From Flavobacteriaceae bacterium (GTDB lineage Bacteria > Bacteroidota > Bacteroidia > Flavobacteriales > Flavobacteriaceae), in the NCBI GenBank assembly GCA_016744415.1, contig JADGEL010000001.1, positions 682,001 through 746,000 on the forward strand: a stretch of 64,000 bases of DNA, written 5' to 3'. A program made the translations under genes and the position numbers. Below are positions 53,886-62,497 of the stretch, piece after piece. How positions within the stretch are numbered: position 1 is the stretch's first letter; every line of letters begins with the position of its first letter. Below the pieces are notes generated by a model, which worked only from the letters and a program-made list of their open reading frames with translations, was not told the origin of the DNA and did not search any database.

Positions 53886-55224
53886 CAAAAATCTTTTTAG
53901 AAAAATAGAACATTTGGTTGAACTTCAATCAGATGCCGCTATTTTGTCTTTGTTGGGCAATGAACATCACGCTGATATTGCTGAGGTTTTAGATGAGTTA
54001 AATCTTGATGATGCTACCTATATTATCAAATTATTAGATAGTGATTTAACTGCTGAAATTTTGATGGATTTAGATGAGGATACAAGAGAACGTGTTCTTA
54101 AAAATTTATCTGCTAAAGAAATTGCTGAAGAAGTTAGTGAGCTTGATACTGATGATGCTGCCGATATTATTGGTGAGCTATCCGAAGAACGTCAAGAAAA
54201 AGTAATTTTTGAAATAGAGGATGATGAACATAAAGCTGATATTCAAGAACTATTAACGTATGATGAGGATTCTGCTGGTGGATTGATGGCTAAAGAATTA
54301 GTGAAAGTAAATGAAAACTGGACACTACCAAGATGCATAAAAGAAATGCGTGCTCAAGCTGAAGAAATTACTCGGGTACATTCTATTTATGTTGTAAATG
54401 ATGATGAGCAATTGATAGGGAGACTGTCTTTAAAAGATTTATTGATTGCACCACCTAAAGGAAATATTTCTAAAATTTACATTCCAAAAGTTGATTCTGT
54501 AAACGTAAATGAAGATACAGAAGAGGTTGCTAAAATCATGCAGAAATATGATTTAGAAGCCATACCTGTGATTGATGATAATAAGGTGTTGCTTGGTAGA
54601 ATTACCATTGACGACATTGTTGATGTGATGAAAGAAGAAGCCGAAGAAGATTATCTATTGGCAGCAGGGGTTTCGCAAGATGTAGAGGCCGATGATAGTA
54701 TTTTAGAGTTGACAAAGGCACGTTTACCCTGGTTGGTTTTAGGGCTTTTTGGCGGACTAGGAGCAGTGTTTATTATGGAAGGCTATGAAGATATTATGGC
54801 TGATGATCGATATCGTCAACTGTTCTTTTTTACACCGCTAATTGCCGCCATGGCAGGAAACGTTGGTGTACAGTCGAGTGCAATTATAGTACAAGGTTTG
54901 GCAAATGATGTTGTAAAAGGAAGTCTATTTCATCGATTATTAAAAGAAGTGGGGCTGAGTTTAATCAATGGATTAATTTTAGGACTCCTTGTAATTCTTT
55001 TCGGGTTTGTAACTCAAATGGATATTAATTTTAGCTTAACAATTGCCATTTCAATGTTATCAGTAATTATTGTTGCTGCATTGATAGGAACCTTTGTTCC
55101 GATAGTTTTAGATAAAAGAGGTATTGACCCTGCAATTGCTACTGGCCCTTTTATTACCACTAGTAATGATATATTCGGCATTTTCTTATTCTTTTATATT
55201 GCCAAAATAATATTAGGCTTTTAA
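53869..55224 (+). CDS. mgtE: Magnesium transporter MgtE
   Basis: A 451-residue MgtE channel. The N-domain of helical repeats spans about 10-130 ([36 protein letters not shown]), a pair of CBS domains lies at about 135-255 ([22 protein letters not shown]), and five membrane helices follow from about 285 ([31 protein letters not shown]). The CBS/N domains sense cytoplasmic magnesium and close the channel. The start overlaps rsmA by 17 bases. Confidence 0.95.
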   Translation: MAIEINKNLFRKIEHLVELQSDAAILSLLGNEHHADIAEVLDELNLDDATYIIKLLDSDLTAEILMDLDEDTRERVLKNLSAKEIAEEVSELDTDDAADIIGELSEERQEKVIFEIEDDEHKADIQELLTYDEDSAGGLMAKELVKVNENWTLPRCIKEMRAQAEEITRVHSIYVVNDDEQLIGRLSLKDLLIAPPKGNISKIYIPKVDSVNVNEDTEEVAKIMQKYDLEAIPVIDDNKVLLGRITIDDIVDVMKEEAEEDYLLAAGVSQDVEADDSILELTKARLPWLVLGLFGGLGAVFIMEGYEDIMADDRYRQLFFFTPLIAAMAGNVGVQSSAIIVQGLANDVVKGSLFHRLLKEVGLSLINGLILGLLVILFGFVTQMDINFSLTIAISMLSVIIVAALIGTFVPIVLDKRGIDPAIATGPFITTSNDIFGIFLFFYIAKIILGF

Positions 55225-55236
55225 TACCGTACATTT

Positions 55237-55250
55237 TTGATTGTAATCAA
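55237..55250. promoter_or_regulatory. Perfect FNR-consensus palindrome after mgtE
   Basis: TTGAT-TGTA-ATCAA matches the classical FNR consensus at every specified base, but lies 13 bases after the mgtE stop and about 250 bases before the next start. A weak terminator (6-pair stem followed by TTTT) is the main alternative. The rest of 55251-55496 holds no gene or clear motif. Confidence 0.3.
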
Positions 55251-55496
55251 TTTTAAAACCTTATACCATTGTCGCATTTTGGTATGCTAAATGCTTGCCG
55301 CTTTTATTTTTTCAGCTTCTCGATTAACCCTAGTGCATCTTAGAAATATTATTAAGTAAAAGATTTTGTTGCGCCTAATTTATTAAGCTCACTATTTTTA
55401 TTTTTTCATACTATCTATAAATTCTCATCGTTTAATTTTTTAGAAAAAGAAGCCAAAAAAAGGAGCTGTTCATTTCAATCAAATTTTATTTTTAAC

Positions 55497-56413
55497 ATGC
55501 AAATTAATACAATCTTAAATTTAGTGCTAAAAGACTATCTTAAAACTCAAAAAGAAAAATGGACTTATATTATTGGGAGTTCTATATTTTTTGTTGTATT
55601 TCTACTTTTATATAAACCTTTTGGATTATCTGATAGTTTTTTGAGTATTGATACTACAATTTTTGAAAAACTTAGTTTCGTATTAGTTGAAGGAATTAAT
55701 GTATTTACAGTATTAAGCTTAAGTCTGTTCTTTTTTAGAAAATATCTAAAAAAGAATAAAAATTCTATCAAAAATTTAATTATTATATTTTCTATCGAAG
55801 TTTTATTGATTGTAATTATTCCTGCGACACCTATTTTGATTAATGAACTTTTTATCGAAGGGCATTTATACATGAGCATACTTTTATTGAAGGAGTATTT
55901 GGTCTATTGTTTCTTTATGCTGCACATTTCTTAATTCTATTATACCCCGCTTTAGCAAGTATCCTATTTATTCATTTAAAACAATTACACCTCAATAACG
56001 AGGTGCTTAAAAAAGAAATCTCTTTAGTAAATGTTCGATATAAAATGATTGCTAACAATGATGATTTAATTAAGATTTGTGACGAAAATAATAAACATAA
56101 AATTACAATTGACCTAAGTTCATTATATAGTATTGAATCAAAAAATCAATATGTGGTTATTAAATTTAAGCGAGACAATCAAATAATTGAAAGAACTATT
56201 AGAACCAGATTTTCTAAATTATTGTTTGAGTTAGATAGTTTTCCATCTATTTTAAGATGTCACCGTTCATTTGCTATTAATTTACAAAATGTTGCTTCAT
56301 TGTCTTCAATCAATAATAGTCCAACACTAATTTTAGGCAAAGATTTTTTGATAAAAATTCCTATTTCAAAATCTTATTTTAAGGATATTAAAGAGAAACT
56401 TACCCAAATTTAA
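55497..56413 (+). pseudogene. Frameshifted membrane-bound LytTR regulator
   Basis: Two overlapping frames together make one protein of about 305 residues. The first (from ATG 55497, closing at 55934) has membrane helices (WTYIIGSSIFFVVFLLLY, FVLVEGINVFTVLSLSLFFF, IFSIEVLLIVIIPATPI). The second continues with a fourth helix (GLLFLYAAHFLILLYPALAS), a linker helix and a LytTR DNA-binding domain (HKITIDLSSLYSIESKNQYVVI, ILRCHRSFAINLQNV). The frame changes between 55847 and about 55890, where T-runs occur at 55849-55853 and 55882-55885. A one-base loss in a T-run is likeliest; a sequencing error cannot be excluded. As the regulator lies just upstream of a TonB receptor, it may control it. Confidence 0.75.
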
Positions 56414-56541
56414 GACCTCTTTTTAAATTAGTCTTTAGCCTTTTTTATTAATAAAAAGTTAAATATTTTTTTTCTGCACCTAAAACCATCCATTCGCTCC
56501 ACTTTCACTTTTTGTTAAGAATATTTAATTCTTTACTCCGT

Positions 56542-56549
56542 TATATTTG
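56542..56549 (+). promoter_or_regulatory. -7 element of the TonB receptor/DUF4249 pair
   Basis: TATATTTG fits TAnnTTTG, 22 bases before the receptor ATG. TTTG at 56511-56514 is 27 bases away, too far for the normal spacing. Confidence 0.4.
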
Positions 56550-56571
56550 CTTAAAATAAAATTAATGATTT

Positions 56572-58941
56572 ATGAGGAAACTCCTTTTAACACTACTTTT
56601 AATAATTCCATTAATAGTAGTATCGCAAGAAAAAAACACCATTAGCGGAACATTAAAAAACGCATCTAATGGCGAAACCCTTTTTGGTGCATCTATATAC
56701 TTAGAAGGAACAACAATTGGGGTAACCACAAATGAATACGGATTCTACTCATTAACAGCACCTAAAGGTAGTTATACAATTGTAATTACATATATGGGGT
56801 TTGCAGCTATAGAACAAGAAATACAACTCGACTCGGATACAAAACTAAATTTTGAACTAAAAGAAGATTTTGCTCAACTAGATGAAGTGGTTATTACAAC
56901 AGGTGGTGCTAAAAAAGTAAATATTAAAACTCCACAAATGAGTGTAAATAAACTATCTTCTAAAACCATAAAAAAGATACCTACAGTATTAGGAGAAGTA
57001 GATATAATAAAATCTATTCAACTTTTTCCTGGTGTTACAAATGCTGGTGAAGGAGCCTCTGGGTTTAATGTTCGCGGTGGGGCAGTTGATCAAAATCTAG
57101 TTATGTTAGATGAAGCTATAATTTACAATACATCTCATCTATTTGGCTTTTTTTCTGTTTTTAATGCCGATGCAATAAAAGATATCAATCTCTATAAAGG
57201 AGGTATTCCTGCTCGTTTTGGAGGTAGAGCTTCTTCTGTTTTAGATGTAAGACAAAAAGATGGCAATAGTAAAAATATTGGCATAACTGGTGGTGTTGGC
57301 CTTATTTCAAGTAGGCTTGCGGTAGAAGGCCCAACATTTAAAGATAAAGGATCCTTTTTGTTAGCAGGTAGATCTTCTTATGCTAATATTTTTTTAAAAC
57401 TTTCAGATAATGACAGTCGAGTTAGTTTTTACGATTTTAATTTAAAAACCAACTATGAAATTAATGAAAATAATAGATTGTATTTATCTGGTTATTTTGG
57501 AAAAGACAAAATGGAGTTTTCTTCAGCATTTATAAACACCTATGGTAACATTTCAGGAAACTTACGTTGGAATCATGTTTTTAATGATAAATTATTTTCA
57601 AACCTATCTTTAATCTACAGTAAATACAACACTACTTTAGAAATAGTTGATAACGGTATTGATTGGGATTCAGATATCAAAAATTATAACCTTAAATACG
57701 ATCTTAAATATTATTTAAATGATACTTTTAATTTTGATTTTGGGGCTAGCACAATTAAATACGATTTTAACCCAGGTCTTTTAAAACCCCTAAACAAAAA
57801 CTCAGAAGTTAACCGATTAAAACTAGATGATAAATTTGCTTTAGAAAGTGCTGTTTATGTTAGCGTAAAACATAAAATTTCAGATAAACTTAGAGCAGAA
57901 TACGGCTTACGATATAGTAATTTTCTTCAGTTAGGAAAACAAACTATAAGTCAATACGAAAATAACTTACCCGTTGTTTACAATTCAAATTTAGGAATTT
58001 ATCAAAGCGGAACTGTTATTGGAGAAACAGAATATGGCAAAGGAGATGTAATTGAATCCTTTAATAACTTTGAACCTCGTTTAGCGCTATCTTATCAATT
58101 AAATGAAGACTCCTCAATTAAGGCTAGTTACAATAAAATGAGTCAATATTTACACTTAATTTCAAATACAACCTCTGCAACACCACTAGATATTTGGACA
58201 CCAAGTGACACCTTCTTAAAACCTCAAATAGCAAATCAATATGCTCTTGGTTATTTCAGAAATTTAAAAAACGATATGTTTTCTGTAGAAACCGAAGTTT
58301 ATTATAAAACAATTGACAATAGAGTTGATTATATTGACGGAGCCGCTTTAATTGCTCAAAGCAATATTGAAACACAAATTTTAATTGGCGAAGCTAGATC
58401 TTACGGATTAGAGTTTTTATTTCGTAAAAATAGAGGAAAATTTACAGGTTGGTTAGCATATACTCTTTCTAAATCAGAACAAAAAACCCCTGGAGGGGTA
58501 GCTGGTGGCCCTGGTTTAAATAATGGAGAGTGGTACAATACCGCCTATGACAGAACGCACGATATCTCTATTACAGGAAGTTACACCTTAAATGACAAAT
58601 GGAGTTTTAGCACAAATTTTGTATTCCAAACAGGGCGCCCTGTAACCTATCCTAATGGGCAATTTCAATATAACGGCTTATCAATACCAACGTATTCTAA
58701 CAGAAATGCAGATAGATTACCTGCGTATCATAGACTAGATATTTCTGCTACATTAACCCCTATAAAAAACAAAAATAGATCTTGGAAAAGCGAATGGGTT
58801 TTTGGAATTTACAACCTTTATAATCAAAAAAATGCAGCTTCCATTTCTTTTGGTCAAAATTCTGACACAGCTATTAACGAAGCAACAAAAACATCTATTT
58901 TCGGAATCATGCCTGGAATAACTTATAATTTTAAATTTTAG
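56572..58941 (+). CDS. TonB-dependent receptor with CarboxypepD_reg domain
   Basis: A 789-residue outer-membrane receptor. The signal peptide ends near 19 (LIVVSQ). A CarboxypepD_reg-like domain covers 22-100 (TISGTLKNASNGETLFGA), then LDEVVITTGGAKK, a plug at about 125-220 (FNVRGGAVDQNLVMLDEA, GGIPARFGGRASSVLDV) and a barrel ending in ITYNFKF, a proper aromatic terminus. Start codon ATG 56572. A DUF4249 lipoprotein follows 5 bases later, a pairing common in Bacteroidota. The substrate is unknown. Confidence 0.93.
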   Translation: MRKLLLTLLLIIPLIVVSQEKNTISGTLKNASNGETLFGASIYLEGTTIGVTTNEYGFYSLTAPKGSYTIVITYMGFAAIEQEIQLDSDTKLNFELKEDFAQLDEVVITTGGAKKVNIKTPQMSVNKLSSKTIKKIPTVLGEVDIIKSIQLFPGVTNAGEGASGFNVRGGAVDQNLVMLDEAIIYNTSHLFGFFSVFNADAIKDINLYKGGIPARFGGRASSVLDVRQKDGNSKNIGITGGVGLISSRLAVEGPTFKDKGSFLLAGRSSYANIFLKLSDNDSRVSFYDFNLKTNYEINENNRLYLSGYFGKDKMEFSSAFINTYGNISGNLRWNHVFNDKLFSNLSLIYSKYNTTLEIVDNGIDWDSDIKNYNLKYDLKYYLNDTFNFDFGASTIKYDFNPGLLKPLNKNSEVNRLKLDDKFALESAVYVSVKHKISDKLRAEYGLRYSNFLQLGKQTISQYENNLPVVYNSNLGIYQSGTVIGETEYGKGDVIESFNNFEPRLALSYQLNEDSSIKASYNKMSQYLHLISNTTSATPLDIWTPSDTFLKPQIANQYALGYFRNLKNDMFSVETEVYYKTIDNRVDYIDGAALIAQSNIETQILIGEARSYGLEFLFRKNRGKFTGWLAYTLSKSEQKTPGGVAGGPGLNNGEWYNTAYDRTHDISITGSYTLNDKWSFSTNFVFQTGRPVTYPNGQFQYNGLSIPTYSNRNADRLPAYHRLDISATLTPIKNKNRSWKSEWVFGIYNLYNQKNAASISFGQNSDTAINEATKTSIFGIMPGITYNFKF

Positions 58942-58946
58942 AAATA

Positions 58947-59774
58947 ATGCATAAACTTTATATAAGAATACCCTTGTTTTTCATTTTAATTAATAGTTTG
59001 CTGTACTCTTGTACAGAAGTTGTGGATGTTGATGTTCCAAATGGTGGAGAACGATTAGTAATAGAAGCTTCCATTGATTGGGAGAAAGGCACTTTGGGAC
59101 AACTACAAACCATTAAATTGAGTACTTCTACACCCTATTTTACGAGTAATCCAGAGGCTCCTGTTACTGGGGCAATTGTTACTGTAACAAAAGAAGATGA
59201 TGGAATGCAATTTGTTTTTACCGATCAAAACAATGGAAACTATATCACAACTAATTTTGTGCCAGAATTAAACCAATCGTATAGCTTAGAAATCATTTAT
59301 GAAGACGGAATTTATGTTGCAAATGAAACCTTAATGTCTGTAAGTTCTATAACAGAAATTGAACAAGATACTAGTTCTGGTTTTTCAGAAGATGAAATTG
59401 CAGTGACTATCTATTTTGATGATCCTGTAGGTGTTGAAAATTTTTATTTAGGTGAATTTATTCCTTCACACTCTCCATTAATTAATTTTCAAGCCTTAAA
59501 TGATAGATTAACCGATGGCAATCAAAAATTTGTTGAATATAACGATGAAGATATTAAGGCTGGCGATCTCTTAGAAATTAGTTTATTAGGTATTTCAGAA
59601 AATTACTATACCTATATGAATATTCTCGAAAATCAATCTGGCGACGGTGGTCCATTTTCAACAACCCCAGTTCAATTGGTTGGCAATTGTAAAAATCAAA
59701 ATAATTTAAACGAAGAAGTTTTAGGTTATTTTAGATTGAGTGAAGTAGATAAAATAATCTATACTATTCAATAA
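58947..59774 (+). CDS. DUF4249 lipoprotein, partner of the TonB receptor
   Basis: A 275-residue lipoprotein: SLLYSC puts C22 at the lipobox, followed by TEVVDVDVP. The DUF4249 start NGGERLVIEASIDW and the segment TPYFTSNPEAPVTGAIVTV fit the family. These proteins usually accompany a TonB-dependent receptor and probably form an outer-membrane lipoprotein subunit analogous to SusD, although the mechanism is not settled. It lies 5 bases after the receptor. The 185-base gap to the convergent methyltransferase has only a short AT-rich inverted repeat (59905-59918). Confidence 0.88.
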   Translation: MHKLYIRIPLFFILINSLLYSCTEVVDVDVPNGGERLVIEASIDWEKGTLGQLQTIKLSTSTPYFTSNPEAPVTGAIVTVTKEDDGMQFVFTDQNNGNYITTNFVPELNQSYSLEIIYEDGIYVANETLMSVSSITEIEQDTSSGFSEDEIAVTIYFDDPVGVENFYLGEFIPSHSPLINFQALNDRLTDGNQKFVEYNDEDIKAGDLLEISLLGISENYYTYMNILENQSGDGGPFSTTPVQLVGNCKNQNNLNEEVLGYFRLSEVDKIIYTIQ

Positions 59775-59959
59775 ATCTTTTATATATTTTTAACTCACAA
59801 AACCTTTTTTCAAAAATCTAATAAACACTTTAAATTCACAGCTAACATTTAAATAGCGGTAAACAAGGCAAAAGAAAAAAGGTTGTCTTATTGATAAAAT
59901 ATACACTTAAGGTTAAGTATTCTAATGTAATATTGTTGTTTAGAGTGTTTAAATAGATG

Positions 59960-60490
59960 TTAAAATTGTATCTTCTTAAATAAATCCCATAATACGACAC
60001 CACAACTCACCGAAATATTTAAGGAATGTTTGGTTCCAAACTGAGGAATTTCAATGCAATAATCTGAAGCAGAAACAACTTCTTGTTGCACGCCTTTTAC
60101 TTCGTTACCAAAAATTACAGCGTACTTTTCATTGGGTTCAATATTAAAATCTTGAAGCATTATTGAATTATCAGCTTGTTCAATACTAGCCACTTTAATG
60201 TTTAATTCTTTCAGTTTCTTAACTAGCTCTAGTGTGTCTTCAGTATACTCCCAAGTAACAGATTCTGTAGCCCCCAATGCTGTTTTATGAATTTCTTTGT
60301 GTGGTGGTTGCGCAGTGATTCCGCAGAGATAAATTTTCTCAATCACAAACGCATCACTTGTTCTAAAAACAGACCCAATATTGTTTAAGCTTCTAATATT
60401 ATCTAATACAACAATCAGTGGAATCTTAGAAGTTTTTTTAAATCCATCTACGTCCAATCTTTCAAGTTCGCTATTTTTTAATTTACGCAT
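59960..60490 (-). CDS. TrmH-family (SPOUT) RNA methyltransferase
   Basis: A 176-residue 2-O-ribose methyltransferase of the SpoU/TrmH group. The start at MRKLKNSELER is preferred over an in-frame methionine 10 codons upstream. Motif 1 is NIGSVFRTSDAF, motif 2 is VIFGNEVKGV and motif 3 is HSLNISVSCGVVLWDL, the knotted cofactor site. The target nucleotide is not known; tRNA G18 is one option. It follows the M1 peptidase gene by 13 bases. Confidence 0.9.
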   Translation of the reverse strand: MRKLKNSELERLDVDGFKKTSKIPLIVVLDNIRSLNNIGSVFRTSDAFVIEKIYLCGITAQPPHKEIHKTALGATESVTWEYTEDTLELVKKLKELNIKVASIEQADNSIMLQDFNIEPNEKYAVIFGNEVKGVQQEVVSASDYCIEIPQFGTKHSLNISVSCGVVLWDLFKKIQF

Positions 60491-60503
60491 AAAATTGATT
60501 TTA

Positions 60504-62321
60504 TTACTCAGAAACTTCAACTAGATTGTTTTTTCTATCAATATCAGCCATTCTTTGAGAAGGGTCAATCTCAACAGATTTAATTTCTTTTGTGGCTTTA
60601 AAAGTATAGGTTGGAAATGACCAAGCCCAATTATTTATTTGAGTTGCATTTGTAGATTTGCTTCCTAACATCATTCGTAAAGGGATATAAAACTCCTCTG
60701 AGGTGCCATCAGTATAGGTTACCAAAACATCTATTGGCATTGGCATTCTGCCAATTCTTTCTAAAGTGATATTGTTATTTGCAATGACTTTAATTCCGTA
60801 ATCTATGGTATGTGTTGTTTGGGTCCATTCATTCAAATACCAATCTAATTGTATTCCCGAAACTTTTTCAGCAGTACGCATAATATCATTTGGTGTCGGA
60901 TGCTTAAACTTAAAATCTTGATAATATTTTTTAAGGGTCTTATTTAAATTGTCTTGACCTATGATGTATCCTAATTGTACTAAAAAAATGGCTCCTTTTT
61001 GATAAGCATTAGAGCTTGCCACACGTTCATGTTTATACCTATCAATGTGAACAGACAAAGATTCTTGCCGGCCTATTTTTACATACCCAAAATAACTTTG
61101 GTATGAATAGGCAAACGGATTGTCTAGCTTTTCAGTTCTTACCAATTCGTTAGTTGCTAAATTATCAATATAGGTTGCAAAGCCTTCATCCATCCAAGCG
61201 TGTTTACTCTCATTGGTTGCCAATATAAACTGAAACCAAGAATGGGCTAACTCATGTTGCATTACGTTAATAAGACTGTTTAAGGTTCTATTTGCTGTAA
61301 TTAGAGTTGACATTCCGTACTCCATACCGCCATCACCACCTTGAATTATAGAGTATTGTTTGTAAGGATAATCTCCTACCAACTCGTTATAAAACTCCAT
61401 GGTCTTTACCGTCATTTCCTCCATCTTTACCCAATTGCTTTTATTGATAAGATCATTCTTGTATAAAAAGTGAAGTTTAACATCATTAGGCCCTTCTAAA
61501 ATATCATGTGTATAATTTGGATCTGCTGCCCATGTAAAATCGTGTACATTTGGAGCTTTAAAATTCCAAGCTAATTTATCTCCTTCTGGCAGTTTCATTT
61601 TTTTTGAAATATCCTCATAACCATGTCCAACTTCTTGCGGATTTTGAAGGTATCCTGTTCCCCCAATTGTATAATTTTTATCAATATGAATTGTTACATC
61701 AAAATCACCCCAAACTCCATGAAACTCATGAGAAATATAAGGATCTGTATGCCAACCTTCAATATCATACTCTGCCATTTTAGGATACCATTGTGCCATT
61801 GAAAGCGCAATACCCTCTTTGTTGTTTCTTCCAGAACGTCTAGTTTGTTCAGGTACTTGAGCAAGGTATTCCATTTCAAAAGTGGCTTTTTTGCCTGCTT
61901 TAATTGGAGTGTTTAAATACACTTTTAAAACTGTTCCTGTTACTTCATATTTTACCGGTTTACCATTTTGTTTTAAAGAGTTTACTTTGATAAACCCAAT
62001 TTGAGTCTCATCCAAATTAGCAAGGTTTGTAATGTTTTTTATAAACCTTCTATCTGGGTCTGCAACATTTTGTGAACGCACATACATTTCAGAACCTGGT
62101 TGAAATGCATTGAAATACAAATGATAAAAAACTAGCTCTAAGTCATCTGGAGAATTATTAGTGTAAACTAATTTTTGTTTTCCATCATATTGATAATTTT
62201 CAACATTCATATCAATATTCATTGTATAATCTACATGTTGCTGCCAATAGGTTGAATTAGATTGTGCATTACCTACAAAAAATAGCAGATTTAAAATTGA
62301 AAATAAAAAAGTGTTCTTCAT
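60504..62321 (-). CDS. M1 family metallo-aminopeptidase
   Basis: A 605-residue exported zinc peptidase. The signal peptide ends near residue 20 (LLFFVGNAQ). The N-terminal beta domain is followed by the M1 catalytic site: H356-E-L-A-H360 and E379 (WMDEGFATYID), with 18 residues between H360 and E379 as required, and the aminopeptidase GGMEYG motif (GGDGGMEYGMST). The C-terminal helical domain is shorter than in large M1 enzymes. Likely role: periplasmic or surface peptide trimming (inference). Confidence 0.93.
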   Translation of the reverse strand: MKNTFLFSILNLLFFVGNAQSNSTYWQQHVDYTMNIDMNVENYQYDGKQKLVYTNNSPDDLELVFYHLYFNAFQPGSEMYVRSQNVADPDRRFIKNITNLANLDETQIGFIKVNSLKQNGKPVKYEVTGTVLKVYLNTPIKAGKKATFEMEYLAQVPEQTRRSGRNNKEGIALSMAQWYPKMAEYDIEGWHTDPYISHEFHGVWGDFDVTIHIDKNYTIGGTGYLQNPQEVGHGYEDISKKMKLPEGDKLAWNFKAPNVHDFTWAADPNYTHDILEGPNDVKLHFLYKNDLINKSNWVKMEEMTVKTMEFYNELVGDYPYKQYSIIQGGDGGMEYGMSTLITANRTLNSLINVMQHELAHSWFQFILATNESKHAWMDEGFATYIDNLATNELVRTEKLDNPFAYSYQSYFGYVKIGRQESLSVHIDRYKHERVASSNAYQKGAIFLVQLGYIIGQDNLNKTLKKYYQDFKFKHPTPNDIMRTAEKVSGIQLDWYLNEWTQTTHTIDYGIKVIANNNITLERIGRMPMPIDVLVTYTDGTSEEFYIPLRMMLGSKSTNATQINNWAWSFPTYTFKATKEIKSVEIDPSQRMADIDRKNNLVEVSE

Positions 62322-62416
62322 AAGGGTATTAGGTTCTTTGGTTAATTTGTTACTTATAGTTATTTGTTCTGATAAATATCGGAAACGTTCGACAAGATAG
62401 TATAAAACATATACTT

Positions 62417-62456
62417 ATTCACCCGCAAGATTTAAAAACCTTGCGGGTGAATTTTT
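62417..62456 (+). terminator. Strong hairpin between the S8 and M1 peptidase genes
   Basis: CACCCGCAAG, a 10-base loop and CTTGCGGGTG form a perfect 10-pair GC-rich stem, extended by 3 A-T pairs. On the plus strand TTTTT follows, which fits a terminator read from the left, although no plus-strand gene ends here. On the minus strand it lies 40-80 bases after the S8 gene and could terminate it less perfectly. A dispersed palindromic element is possible. Confidence 0.5.
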
Positions 62457-62497
62457 ATCAGAAGATAAATAGTATAACTAGTAAATAAAAATTGAAT

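Noticed and set aside
55840..55890. Programmed -1 frameshift in the LytTR gene
   Set aside because: No X-XXY-YYZ slippery heptamer in the correct phase was found, and there is no obvious stimulatory structure.
55907..56413. A separate soluble LytTR gene starting at the internal ATG
   Set aside because: That start falls within a membrane helix that continues upstream in the same frame, so it is the second half of a split gene.
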